A stretch of DNA of 64,000 nt from Candidatus Gracilibacteria bacterium (GCA_041658685.1 JBAZZS010000002.1:186001-250000); one strand, 5' to 3'. Numbered from the stretch's first letter, positions 47,545 to 56,683 are shown. The notes: a model not told the origin generated them from the sequence alone. Made by a program: numbers and translations.

Positions 47545-48699
47545 ATGAAATTCCGCACTTGGCTCATTGTTCTCTCTTGGCTTTCCCTCATTTTTGGGGC
47601 GTTTTTTTATGATCACGACCTTTTGTTTTGGGTTCAAGAACATCGGCTTGTTTGGCTTGATCCTTTCATGATTTTCCTGAGTGATTTTGGACTCTTGTTT
47701 GGGATTATTTTATTCATGGTCGCGTTGTTTGAAAAACATTTACGCAAACAATTCATCCTGATTTCACTGGCATTCGCAACTGCGCTTGAGGCAAGTTTTT
47801 TATTAAAAATGATTTTCATGACTCCTCGGCCGTACGAAACTTGGGCCACTTCGCCGCTCGAAATTTCTACGGTTTTTTCTTTCCCGAGCATGCATGCCAC
47901 TTTTATTTTTGCCGCTTTGCCGTTTTTTCAAAAAGGAAATTTGCGACCTTATCGATTTTTATGGATCATTTTTGCCACCTTGGTGGCCTTCTCCCGCGTG
48001 TACATTGGCGTGCATTATGTGAGCGATGTGCTGGCCGGCGCAGGGCTTGGGTATGCGATCGGGCAAGGGCTTTTCTATCTGGAAGATCGGTTTTCATTTG
48101 CTGAATGGGTGAGCAAACATTTCGTAGATCGGTTTGAAGTAAGGAGGCAATGGATTCATGCTTTATCCGGATTGACGCTCGCATTTTTGATTTATATTGA
48201 TTTATTGAATGTGAATTTAATGTTGTTGGGGTGCGGAATTGGCGCGGTGTTATGTCTCGTCCAACGCTTTATTTCATTACCGTTCGTGACTCCGATTTTA
48301 AATTATTTTGAGCGACCGCATCATATGAAAGCGTTTCCGGGGAGAGGATTGTTTTTTATGGTCGTGGGCTCCTTTTTAGCGGTTTATTTTTTTGAGAAAA
48401 ACATTGCCGTGGCCGCGGTTGTTATTTTGGCATTAGGAGATTCGATTACGAATATTTTTGGACGGTATTTTGGAGAAGTAAAGCTCCCGTACAATCGCAA
48501 AAAAACCATTGATGGCGTTTTGGTTGGGGTTGCGGCCGCAACATTGGGATCTTTCTTTTTTGTGCCCCTTCACGTGGCTTTGATCGCGAGTCTTGGCGCC
48601 ATGTTTGTGGAAACATTGGATCTTAGAATCTTCATCGAAATTGACGACAATTTACTTATCCCGGTGGTGGCGGGAGGGATTATGACGATGATCATGTAA
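47545..48699 (+). CDS. PAP2 phosphatase fused to CTP-dependent lipid-kinase-like domain
   Basis: 384 residues, many membrane helices. Residues ~1-190 are a PAP2 lipid phosphatase with all three motifs: KMIFMTPRP, FPSMHATF and SRVYIGVHYVSD. Residues ~205-384 resemble dolichol/phytol/diacylglycerol kinases (SEC59/VTE5/DGK1): GRGLFFMVVG, ALGDSITNIFGRYFG, KKTIDGVLVG and the terminal DDNLLIPVVAGG. One chain would thus carry dephosphorylating and CTP-dependent phosphorylating modules acting on polyprenyl or similar lipids. The kinase assignment rests on motif resemblance. Confidence 0.83.
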   Translation: MKFRTWLIVLSWLSLIFGAFFYDHDLLFWVQEHRLVWLDPFMIFLSDFGLLFGIILFMVALFEKHLRKQFILISLAFATALEASFLLKMIFMTPRPYETWATSPLEISTVFSFPSMHATFIFAALPFFQKGNLRPYRFLWIIFATLVAFSRVYIGVHYVSDVLAGAGLGYAIGQGLFYLEDRFSFAEWVSKHFVDRFEVRRQWIHALSGLTLAFLIYIDLLNVNLMLLGCGIGAVLCLVQRFISLPFVTPILNYFERPHHMKAFPGRGLFFMVVGSFLAVYFFEKNIAVAAVVILALGDSITNIFGRYFGEVKLPYNRKKTIDGVLVGVAAATLGSFFFVPLHVALIASLGAMFVETLDLRIFIEIDDNLLIPVVAGGIMTMIM

Positions 48700-48703
48700 G
48701 GGC

Positions 48704-48808
48704 GCTCGGGAGAGGAAAATTTTTGTAAACATTTTCAAGGAAGAGGACACGAGAATCATGATCCGAGTGTCCGACTCCCATGTGAACAAAAATTCTTCCT
48801 TCCCGAGC
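48704..48808. ncRNA. 105-nt near-perfect intergenic foldback
   Basis: GCTCGGGA (48704-48711) pairs with TCCCGAGC (48801-48808); then AGGAA/TTCCT, AATTTTTGT/ACAAAAATT and ACAT/ATGT extend the stem to ~30 bp, and GGACAC/GTGTCC forms an inner hairpin. It occupies the whole space between two convergent genes (stops at 48699 and 48812). No T-run, so not a standard terminator. Confidence 0.5.
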
Positions 48809-48811
48809 ACC

Positions 48812-50407
48812 TCAATAGACTTTTCCCAGATAACATTTTTCGCAAACAATTTTTGCGCCTAAATTCGACGGGTAAACAGTTTTAATCGAGTTGTGGCACA
48901 CGGTACATTTCGCATCCAATAGCTGTTTTGGAGGTTGTAAGGCGGCGCGTTTTGCATAACGCTCATCCGGAGAAATTTGTGGAATCGGCAATCTGAATTT
49001 TTTATAAAACTCCAATTCTTGCGGAATAATTTTAAATTTTTTGCCTGTCATTTCTTCTTCGTCATGCCACCTATACCCTTGTTTCAAAGCCGCTTCTTTT
49101 GTTAAAGGATGGTCGAATTGCGCCACGCTAACGTTGTAAGGATACGAAGATAAAGTCCTTGGAAATGGCTTCCCATAGTCTCCGGTTTTTCGCATATATT
49201 CATTGATTTTCGGCAATAATTTTTCGTACTCTTCTTTGGAATATTGCTTATTCAAAATCACATATTGTTTTTGTTTAAGCCCGACGGAGCCAAAACAATT
49301 TTTGACTTGAATGCATTGATCCAAATACGCCACATCTCGAGCCGTCACGGTGTAGGAACAAAATTTGGCGTTGTACAATTCGTACGCGGTGTCGCATTCG
49401 AGAGCCAATTCGGACTTTTCATTCGCCATGTTGTCACAGCAATCTTTATCCTTATGGCAGTCGTAAACATGGGTGCAATCTTCGCATTCGGTCACGTAAA
49501 ATCCATTCACTATATTTTTGGAATCATTGATGAAATCACCGGTTGAATTTTCCGTATTTCTGAGCCGCAAATTTTTATAAAAAACATTTTGCTTGAGCGC
49601 CTCAAAAGATTGAACAAAACGTTCTTGATCTCGCCCCAGTTTTTCAAGAAAAAAGGCTTTGGATTTTTCGTATTCCTCTTTGGTGTATTGCTTGTTTAAA
49701 ATCATGTAACTTTTATTTCGAAGTTGCGCGGACAACAAACAATGGTGGCAATTTTTGCAATCGTATAAATAAAAACTTTCACTGCAGTCTTCGCACATCT
49801 GAGAAAAATGGAGATTATAGCCGTTTTTACATTCCACGCATTCCGAACAAAATTCGCTGTTTCGCACATTCAAACAATCCACGCAATGGTGAGAAGACAT
49901 GACTCTCATGCAGTAATAAAGATGCTCGCTGTTGTACGATGAAAAGGTTAAATAACAGTTTTTCAAACCCACACTGTTGTTGGTGTAATCGCTGTTCTCG
50001 CAATTCACAAACATGCGCGCCCAGCGGGGAACGTCGCGCTGCAAAGCCTTGAATTGCTCAAAAAAGGGCTTATTGAAGTCAAAATCTCGACCATAGGTTG
50101 TGGCATCAAAAGCATCGGACCACCATTCGTCTTGGTCGATAATTTTAAAAGGGCTGGATTTTGGATACGTGGAAATGAGGGGTTTGCCGGAGAGGCAACT
50201 CACGTTATTGAAAAGTTTTCGTTCGTTTCGAAAGATCAAATGCCGTTGATGTCGGCACTCCGAACACGTGTTTGGGGCGGGAATATCAAATTTTTTATAA
50301 GCCTTTATTTCCGCTTCGCAGAGCGCAAAAGGCGAACCGCATAAATGGCAAGAAATAGATGAAATCATGGCTTCATCTTTGCATAAAAATAAATCTCGTC
50401 GATTCAT
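48812..50407 (-). CDS. Cys-rich zinc-ribbon protein of a CPR-typical family
   Basis: 531 residues with about 40 Cys. N-terminal CHLCGSPF..CSECRHQRH zinc ribbon; then RDFDFNKPFFEQFKALQRDVPRWARM; then many Cys-x2-Cys/His units, each near a C-Y-L-F or H-Y-C-M strand, alternating with two copies of YVILNKQYSKEEYEK-type segments; a final C-T-V-C..C-E-K-C ribbon. The family is widespread in CPR genomes and of unknown function. An in-frame ATG at 50368 is an alternative start; the one used has a GGGG-rich Shine-Dalgarno. Confidence 0.82.
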   Translation of the reverse strand: MNRRDLFLCKDEAMISSISCHLCGSPFALCEAEIKAYKKFDIPAPNTCSECRHQRHLIFRNERKLFNNVSCLSGKPLISTYPKSSPFKIIDQDEWWSDAFDATTYGRDFDFNKPFFEQFKALQRDVPRWARMFVNCENSDYTNNSVGLKNCYLTFSSYNSEHLYYCMRVMSSHHCVDCLNVRNSEFCSECVECKNGYNLHFSQMCEDCSESFYLYDCKNCHHCLLSAQLRNKSYMILNKQYTKEEYEKSKAFFLEKLGRDQERFVQSFEALKQNVFYKNLRLRNTENSTGDFINDSKNIVNGFYVTECEDCTHVYDCHKDKDCCDNMANEKSELALECDTAYELYNAKFCSYTVTARDVAYLDQCIQVKNCFGSVGLKQKQYVILNKQYSKEEYEKLLPKINEYMRKTGDYGKPFPRTLSSYPYNVSVAQFDHPLTKEAALKQGYRWHDEEEMTGKKFKIIPQELEFYKKFRLPIPQISPDERYAKRAALQPPKQLLDAKCTVCHNSIKTVYPSNLGAKIVCEKCYLGKVY

Positions 50408-50572
50408 AACGCCCCTGTTTTTAGGCCAAAATAAAAAACGCTAATCTTAAAATAGCGACAAAAACATTCCCAAGGTTTGGGAAAAGATAAGGCTGAATTC
50501 AGCGAATTACTAAAAATTCAACAGTGATTAAAATTCAATCGCTACTCAAAGTCACTTCGCTACGCTTCGTGA

Positions 50573-51343
50573 CTAAACCAACAATGAAAAAATATAATCT
50601 TTATAAAAATCCGCCACGGTTTTTGAGTCGATCAATGTGCCTTCGGTTTGTCGGCGGTCTTCGGTTTTCCTCCAGAGATACACCAAATTATTTCCCTCAA
50701 AAGCATTGATCCATATGGGTTGATAATCTCGATGATTGGCGGTCTTCGAAATTCGATTTTCAAATTTGTCGTAGTCCGTTATTTCGCAAGTACAAGGCCC
50801 TCCTTTCATGATATATGAATAGGCGTTGCCTCCGTTTTTAAGTCTATTTTTGATGAATTTCTTTTCCACGGGGATCAAATTTCCGTCTTGGTTTAAGTCT
50901 TCCCAATTCCCAAACGAAAAATTTGATTGCCAGTCCATGCCCGAAAGATCCAGATATTTTTCAAAGGCTTTTTCGCCCTTAAATACTTCGATTTGAGGCA
51001 CAGACAAAGGGTCTTTTGAGATGGTTTTTACAGAATTCAAAACTTTTAATTCATGGATGAGACGACGTGTGTTTTTCTGATCGTTTTCTAGTTTTTTTAT
51101 TAAATTTTCGAGTGATAAGGCTTGAAGATTATTTTTCCATGACGTTGTATTCGATTGAATGAGACTCTTGTTTTTCAAAGATTCAAACGCGCGATAAGTC
51201 GTGGTTTTTGGGATACCGCAGGCCTTTATTGCATCCATAATCGAACACCCCTTATGCTCGAGGATGTAGGAATACAACAAAACTTCTTCGGTTTTTAATC
51301 CGGCTTTTGCGAGTAAACGGTGGAGATGAAGGTTAATATCCAT
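50573..51343 (-). CDS. TrmB-like transcriptional regulator (second copy)
   Basis: 256 residues. Winged HTH at ~8-70 (AGLKTEEVLLYSYILEHKG, then IPKTTTYRAFESLKNKSLI), a helical linker and a C-terminal domain including FGNWEDLN and ANHRDYQPIWINAF. Same architecture as the protein at 40260-41039, including an 'FG(D/N)(F/W)E' segment, so the two are paralogues. No obvious target gene next to it. A GTCAC/GTGAC inverted repeat lies just past its stop at ~50548-50572. Confidence 0.8.
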   Translation of the reverse strand: MDINLHLHRLLAKAGLKTEEVLLYSYILEHKGCSIMDAIKACGIPKTTTYRAFESLKNKSLIQSNTTSWKNNLQALSLENLIKKLENDQKNTRRLIHELKVLNSVKTISKDPLSVPQIEVFKGEKAFEKYLDLSGMDWQSNFSFGNWEDLNQDGNLIPVEKKFIKNRLKNGGNAYSYIMKGGPCTCEITDYDKFENRISKTANHRDYQPIWINAFEGNNLVYLWRKTEDRRQTEGTLIDSKTVADFYKDYIFSLLV

Positions 51344-51402
51344 GAAAAATTCCTGGGAAATAAAAGGATATTAATTTACAATATATCTTATTTTAAGTCA
51401 AG

Positions 51403-53208
51403 CTATTCCCATTCGATGGTTCCTGGCGGTTTGTTTGTAATGTCGTATAAAACCGCGGAAATGCCGGGTAAGGCTTGAATTTTTTGAGTTAAATCGTGGA
51501 GGAGAGTCTTGTCCATGGGATAAAAATTCGCAGTCATGGCCTCAGTGGAAGACACGGGGCGGAGCACAATCGTCTCGCCGGGGCGTTCGTTGATTTCGAG
51601 GGGAAGCAGGACGACCGGAAATTGCCAAATGTCGCGCAAAAGATTTTTTTCAAAAAGCATTTGATTTACGATTGCGTCGGCTTCTTGCAATACCGCAAGG
51701 CGCTCTTTGGTGATGAAATTAGGAAGTGACCGGACAGTGTCTACTCGACCTTGACCCAAAAACAAAAGCACGCGATTCAGATCCAGGAAGCGGTTGGTGA
51801 GCATCGGAGAAATGGCTTCCAGCTGCGACCATTCCGCTTGTCCGGACAACACGACCGGATGACGGTAGGACCGGACATCGCCCTGGACCCCCACGCTTTT
51901 TACCGGCAAAATTTTGGCTAGAAGAGGGGTGCTATTTTTCACTAAAAATGCATCGATTTCCTGCTCCAATTTTTCGGCATTTGCGAGCGGAGAGGGCTCT
52001 TTCACACACAAACATCGCACCCCCAACCCCGGGCCCGGGAACGGATGACGCCACACCATGTCCGGACTCAACCCGAGTTTTTCACCGACTTCACGCACTT
52101 CATCTTTGTATAAATCCTTAACCGGTTCGATCACGCGGCCTTGGCGAATGAGTTCTTCAATTTCCGGAACGCGATTGTGATGGGTTTTTATTTTGTCCGC
52201 GTGTTTGGTGCCTCCGCTTTCGATGGTGTCCGGGTAAATTGTGCCTTGGCCCAAAAGCCATTCGTCGGGATTTAAACCCAATTCTTTGGTCACATGGCGT
52301 TGCACTTCAAGAAATTTATCGCCAATGATGCGGCGTTTAACTTCGGGATCGTAAGCTTCCTTCAACGCCCCAATAAACTCGTTAGCGCCCTCATAAACGC
52401 GTAAATTTTTCACTCCGATTTTCTCCAATAATTGCTTCACACTCGCGCCCTCGTCCTTGCGCATGAGGCCGTGATCCACAAATAAACCGTACACGCGATC
52501 GTTGCCCAGGGCTTTTTCTAATAACAAAAACGTGACGGTCGAATCCACTCCGCCACTGATCAACAAAAACACTTTTTTGCCACGCGCTTGCGCTTGAATT
52601 TCCTTGATTTTTAACTCTAAAAATCGATCCATGCTCCACTCGCGCTTGGCTTCGCAAATATTCAAAAAATTATCGAGGATTTTCATGCCGTGCGGCGTGT
52701 GCGTCACCTCGGCGTGAAACTGAATACTCCATCGATTCTTTCCGAAATCCACCATCGGATATTGGCCATCGTCGGTCGAGGCGAGCGCTTTTGCGGTCTC
52801 GGGAATGGCAACCACTTCATCAAAATGACTCATCCAAACCGGCTCCTCGGCGTCGAGACCTTGGGTAAGCGGATTGTTTAAATCGTGCACGTGAAGGGTG
52901 GCTTTCCCATATTCTCCGACTTTTCCCGTTTGAACGCGTCCCCCTAAAAGGTGATTCATGACTTGATGGCCATAACAAATCCCGAGCACCGGAATGTTGA
53001 GGTCAAAAATCGCAGGATCACACTTGAGCCCACCCTCGGCATGAACGCTTTGCGGACCACCGGAAAGAATGATTCCCTTCATGGATTTGAGCTTTTCCGG
53101 GGGTACATCCGCAGGGAAAATCTCGGAATGCACCTTGAGCCGACGGATGCGGTCTGCAATGAGGTGCGCGTATTGACTGCCGAAATCGAGGATAGCGAGG
53201 GTGTCCAT
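51403..53208 (-). CDS. guaA: GMP synthase, long (two-lobed C-terminal) type
   Basis: 601 residues against ~510-525 for the E. coli type. Converts XMP to GMP. Glutaminase: GGPQSVHAEGG, Cys78 in GICYGHQ, His165/Glu167. ATP-pyrophosphatase loop SGGVDS at 218-223. The C-terminal dimerisation part is enlarged: KSVGVQGDVRSY appears early, a ~75-residue insertion follows, then SSTEAMTANFYPMD and DITNKPPGTIEWE. This resembles the layout of the human enzyme. TGTCCGGACA-type sites occur in the coding sequence (51727-51747, 51838-51877). -10 TAAAGT ends 6 nt before the ATG. Confidence 0.94.
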   Translation of the reverse strand: MDTLAILDFGSQYAHLIADRIRRLKVHSEIFPADVPPEKLKSMKGIILSGGPQSVHAEGGLKCDPAIFDLNIPVLGICYGHQVMNHLLGGRVQTGKVGEYGKATLHVHDLNNPLTQGLDAEEPVWMSHFDEVVAIPETAKALASTDDGQYPMVDFGKNRWSIQFHAEVTHTPHGMKILDNFLNICEAKREWSMDRFLELKIKEIQAQARGKKVFLLISGGVDSTVTFLLLEKALGNDRVYGLFVDHGLMRKDEGASVKQLLEKIGVKNLRVYEGANEFIGALKEAYDPEVKRRIIGDKFLEVQRHVTKELGLNPDEWLLGQGTIYPDTIESGGTKHADKIKTHHNRVPEIEELIRQGRVIEPVKDLYKDEVREVGEKLGLSPDMVWRHPFPGPGLGVRCLCVKEPSPLANAEKLEQEIDAFLVKNSTPLLAKILPVKSVGVQGDVRSYRHPVVLSGQAEWSQLEAISPMLTNRFLDLNRVLLFLGQGRVDTVRSLPNFITKERLAVLQEADAIVNQMLFEKNLLRDIWQFPVVLLPLEINERPGETIVLRPVSSTEAMTANFYPMDKTLLHDLTQKIQALPGISAVLYDITNKPPGTIEWE

Positions 53209-53214
53209 GCCTCT

Positions 53215-53220
53215 ACTTTA
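53215..53220 (-). promoter_or_regulatory. -10 box of guaA, leaderless start
   Basis: TAAAGT on the minus strand (53220-53215), 6 nt before ATG 53208. Confidence 0.4.
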
Positions 53221-53252
53221 AAGGAAAATTCGGAGAGTTTGAAGGGGGAAAA

Positions 53253-55007
53253 TTACTGCACCACCGTCACGGTCCTCGGATTAGGCGTGATGTAATTGCC
53301 GTTCAAATCCTGAATGTTGCGCATTAAAACCTGATAATATTCGCCGACTTGCACTGTCACGCCCTTTAAATACAAACGCACATTTCCACCTTCCACAGTC
53401 ACAAAATCAATCTCGGGAGAATCGGTCACGCTGAGCATAACCAGATTCAAATCTCGTACTTCGTAATTGGCCGGGTCTTGCGCGCTTTCCACGTCCACGG
53501 GCTCGGCAAAAATCAATTCAATGCTCGTACCGCCACTCATTTCATGCCAAAACAAACGCGGCCCGGATTCATCCGGCAACAACATGAGTTCGAGGGTTTT
53601 GTCTTCCGATAAATTTCCTTCAAAAAATGCCACATTTTCATGCGCCTCAAAATCAATCCCCTCAAGGCTTTGCCCCATGGGAGCCTTAAACGTCACACGA
53701 TAGGGATCTTTGTCCGTGCCGGGCTGCTTGATGAGAAGCAATGACAATGGATTTTGCGCCAACCATTTCGGATTAAGTTGAAATGAATAGGTAAAAATCT
53801 GACTCTTTCTGGGTATTAACTCGATGGTATCTCTTAAACGAACGTAATTTACTTCGTCAAAAAGCTCAACCGATGAGGCGGGAGGCTCCAAGGTTGCATC
53901 GAGGACTGTCTCTACTTCTTCGACTGTCACACTCGGTGTTTCGTTCTGATCAAGCGTGACCCCCTTTGGCACATACACATCCAGAAAACCCTTGTACGAT
54001 CCTGAAAGCGGGGGATTGTAGTCGCCGTAATGCGTGAGCGTAACTTCCAGCGCAGCTTCGTTTTTTTCAAGATCGATCGTGTATTCAACTTCACGCGTGA
54101 TGTAACGATCGGATTTCATGCCGTCGTCGTTGGTGATTCGAATGGCTAAAAAATTCCCGATAAACTCAGGGGAAACAGGCTGAAAATTTCCATCCCAATT
54201 GAGACCGCGCACTTTTTCTGCCAAAGACTCATTTTCAAACGTTGCTAAAATTTCTTTTTGATTCAAATTGCGCGTCATAACTTCACTCAAACTGCGCCAA
54301 CGCCAAAATTGTAAAACCATTTTTTTGGTCATCACTCGAGCGAATTCGTTGATCACGTCTTTTCGTTTTGCCAACGCTTCTTCATTGTGCCGATCAATGT
54401 CAGACACCGCATTTTCAAGAGTTTCGAATAAATTATCGTGCGTAAGGGTGTAACGATCCACGCGAATGGGTTCATACAATTTCACAATATCTTCCAACAC
54501 GGAAAAGTTGATCGCGATCACGCCGTCGACTGTGGTGTCTGGATATTTTTCATAAAATCGATTTAAAATTTGAGTGGTGAGCTCGGGAAAATCCGGAGTG
54601 GCAGTGAGATCAAAATAAACACCCGGAGCTGCATTTTCAGATGGAAGACCGGTGAGGGGAGTGGAGGCTTCGGATAAAGGATCATAAGCATCCTCAAAGG
54701 TAATTTCCGAAGGGAATCCATTCTTAAATTCAATCAACGCATACGCTTTAATGCGACCGCCGGTGGGTTGGAGTTCGGCATTATTTTGAAAAAGCACAAG
54801 ATAGGTTCGGTCCGTCCCGGGCCAACCCATGAGTTGAAACATATTGGGCATAAAAGTTCGCAAGGCGCCCAAGGCAGACACAAACCACAACAGGACAAAT
54901 AAAACCGTGGCTGCAAAAATATGCAAAATCACTTTCCATTTGGACCAATGGGAGACGGGCCAAAAAGTGTGTTTGGCTTGGCGGAAAAGATAACGAGCGG
55001 AGAACAT
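53253..55007 (-). CDS. DUF4012 domain protein
   Basis: 584 residues. One N-terminal membrane helix (~25-48). The DUF4012 core starts at YLVLFQNNAELQPTGG, the hallmark of the family, and contains ITFEDAYDPLSEA and a second half with VDGVIAINFSVLEDIV. The C-terminal ~150 residues are beta-rich with an Ig-like LIFAEPVDVESAQDPANYEVRDLN segment. Usually found near polysaccharide genes; here an O-antigen ligase is the next gene upstream. Extracytoplasmic; function unknown. Confidence 0.88.
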   Translation of the reverse strand: MFSARYLFRQAKHTFWPVSHWSKWKVILHIFAATVLFVLLWFVSALGALRTFMPNMFQLMGWPGTDRTYLVLFQNNAELQPTGGRIKAYALIEFKNGFPSEITFEDAYDPLSEASTPLTGLPSENAAPGVYFDLTATPDFPELTTQILNRFYEKYPDTTVDGVIAINFSVLEDIVKLYEPIRVDRYTLTHDNLFETLENAVSDIDRHNEEALAKRKDVINEFARVMTKKMVLQFWRWRSLSEVMTRNLNQKEILATFENESLAEKVRGLNWDGNFQPVSPEFIGNFLAIRITNDDGMKSDRYITREVEYTIDLEKNEAALEVTLTHYGDYNPPLSGSYKGFLDVYVPKGVTLDQNETPSVTVEEVETVLDATLEPPASSVELFDEVNYVRLRDTIELIPRKSQIFTYSFQLNPKWLAQNPLSLLLIKQPGTDKDPYRVTFKAPMGQSLEGIDFEAHENVAFFEGNLSEDKTLELMLLPDESGPRLFWHEMSGGTSIELIFAEPVDVESAQDPANYEVRDLNLVMLSVTDSPEIDFVTVEGGNVRLYLKGVTVQVGEYYQVLMRNIQDLNGNYITPNPRTVTVVQ

Positions 55008-55054
55008 TGGAAAATTCTTAGGGTGATTTCATAAAGAAGCTTAATCTTGAATGT

Positions 55055-55114
55055 GTGGTTCGACAAGCTCACCACGACCAGACACCACGCACGGAGCGCA
55101 GCGAAGTGCGCTCC
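55055..55114. repeat. Palindromic repeats between DUF4012 and ligase genes
   Basis: GTGGT/ACCAC (55055-55059 / 55071-55075) around a TTCGACAAGCTC core, then a perfect 8-bp hairpin GGAGCGCA/TGCGCTCC (55093-55100 / 55107-55114). Similar GCGAAG-loop palindromes occur in pabAB and argS. Confidence 0.5.
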
Positions 55115-55152
55115 CCGCATTTCATCTCCACGAAGTGAGTGTCATAGTCCCC

Positions 55153-56493
55153 TTATGACAAGCGCTGACGATGGGTCTCTAAAATCACCAACCCAATGAT
55201 CATCCAAAACAGCAAAGATATCTCCTCCAAACCGTACGGTGTATCCAACAACCCATGACCAAGAGGATAGGCAAGAATTAAGAAATATGGATTTCTTAAA
55301 TGTTCGATAAAAATGCCCCACAGGGTTCGGAGATAGATAAAAAATAAGGCTAAAAATCCAAAAATTCCGAGTTCGCTCCAAAAATAAATCAACAAATTGT
55401 GAGGGTGCGGAGGGAGCTCCGCCTCCGGGATTGAGGTGCCAATGAACTCGAGCATGTGACGGCGGAAATAGCTCTGATAATTGCCGGGCCCAATTCCTTC
55501 CACGAGTCGTTCGGTGATGGCATTTGCGTTGAATTCGTAAATTTGCAAACGTCTTTCCAGTGAATTTTCTATCTTATAATGGCCGAGAAGAATTTGGAAT
55601 TTAGGGGTTTTGTATTGTGTGGCAACGCCTACGGCACCCAAAAGAACCAATAAAATTAGGGCGATGATTTTTTTGCGGCGCGGCAAATTTATAAATACAA
55701 AATAGGCGAGTAAGGCAAACGCAATACCCATCCCTGTGTAGGATTTGGTAAGGAAAAGAATGGTTCCGCAAATTATAAAAGACAAAATATAAGGAATATT
55801 TTTAATCTTAAATTTCAAGCCATCGGCCTTGAATTGAGCATGAAATTCAATGGCCGAGAGCAACATCATGGGAGTAAAAAGATACGCCAGCCAATTCGCA
55901 CTTTCAGCTTTTAGATCAAAGAAGGGATCGATGTAGGGCCATTCGAAACTTCCCAGGAAATTCACATTGTCTCCGGGAAAAATATCGGTGAAATATTCAA
56001 ATAAACACACCATTCCAAAAATGGAAAAAGTGAGGAGTAAATATTTTTTAAAAGCTTGGATGGATTTTTCGGTACGCAAAGATGTGATCAGGATGCCAAA
56101 AAACGCAATCGGAGCAAAATAATTGATCGCAATTTGCCACCAAAACGTTTTGATTTGAGGTTCAACGGGCGCGAAAAAATGCGCAGCCACTGCCACCCCG
56201 GCAAAAACTAAAATGATCGGCAGAAAAATCCATTCTCGCTTTTTAGTGAAGCCAACGGTGCGTAAAAACAGGGCATTGATGCCATAAAGTACCACGAGCG
56301 CGACGTAATAAAAATCGAGCGCACTCCAAAAATCAAACATGTGAATCGGCTGAATCGGTCGCAAAACATTTAACGCGCCCCAAAAATAATTATGGAAACG
56401 GTAATCGATGAGCCCCGCGAGCAACGCGAGCGGGCCCAAATAAATCATCCATTTTAGGAGTACGTAGCCGTTTCTTTGGAGGAATTTCCACAT
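55153..56493 (-). CDS. O-antigen ligase / Wzy-type membrane protein
   Basis: 446 residues with about eleven membrane helices. The large external loop near residue ~330-375 holds GIGPGNYQSYF and PPHPHNLLIYFWSELGIFGF, the His-Asn motif of the WaaL/Wzy_C family. Likely polymerises or transfers lipid-linked glycans outside the membrane. The structured RNA candidate at 56505-56672 lies just before its start and would be its leader if transcribed with lysS. Confidence 0.88.
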   Translation of the reverse strand: MWKFLQRNGYVLLKWMIYLGPLALLAGLIDYRFHNYFWGALNVLRPIQPIHMFDFWSALDFYYVALVVLYGINALFLRTVGFTKKREWIFLPIILVFAGVAVAAHFFAPVEPQIKTFWWQIAINYFAPIAFFGILITSLRTEKSIQAFKKYLLLTFSIFGMVCLFEYFTDIFPGDNVNFLGSFEWPYIDPFFDLKAESANWLAYLFTPMMLLSAIEFHAQFKADGLKFKIKNIPYILSFIICGTILFLTKSYTGMGIAFALLAYFVFINLPRRKKIIALILLVLLGAVGVATQYKTPKFQILLGHYKIENSLERRLQIYEFNANAITERLVEGIGPGNYQSYFRRHMLEFIGTSIPEAELPPHPHNLLIYFWSELGIFGFLALFFIYLRTLWGIFIEHLRNPYFLILAYPLGHGLLDTPYGLEEISLLFWMIIGLVILETHRQRLS

Positions 56494-56504
56494 AGAGAAG
56501 TCTT

Positions 56505-56672
56505 TAAGCTGGCTGGTTACAGGCGGGGAGTACTTCCCATCGAGGTACCGGAGGTTCGTTCGTCTGAAATGACGAACGCCCTCCTATACTCTCGCCCTTT
56601 TCCCTCGTTTTACGAGGGGCCCAAGGGCTGCGAGAATTACCTCGACGGAAAATCTCCCCGCCCTTAAAGCTT
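56505..56672. ncRNA. Three-way-junction structured RNA candidate
   Basis: Outer stem AAGCT/AGCTT (56506-56510 / 56668-56672), GGCGGGGAG/CTCCCCGCC (56522-56530 / 56654-56662), TTCC/GGAA, TCGAGGTA/TACCTCGA (56540-56547 / 56638-56645). Arm 1: GGAGG/CCTCC plus CGTTCGTC/GACGAACG (56550-56584). Arm 2: CTCGC/GCGAG, CCTT/AAGG, CCCTCGT/ACGAGGG (56591-56634). Strand unknown. Confidence 0.6.
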
Positions 56673-56683
56673 CCTTAATAATA

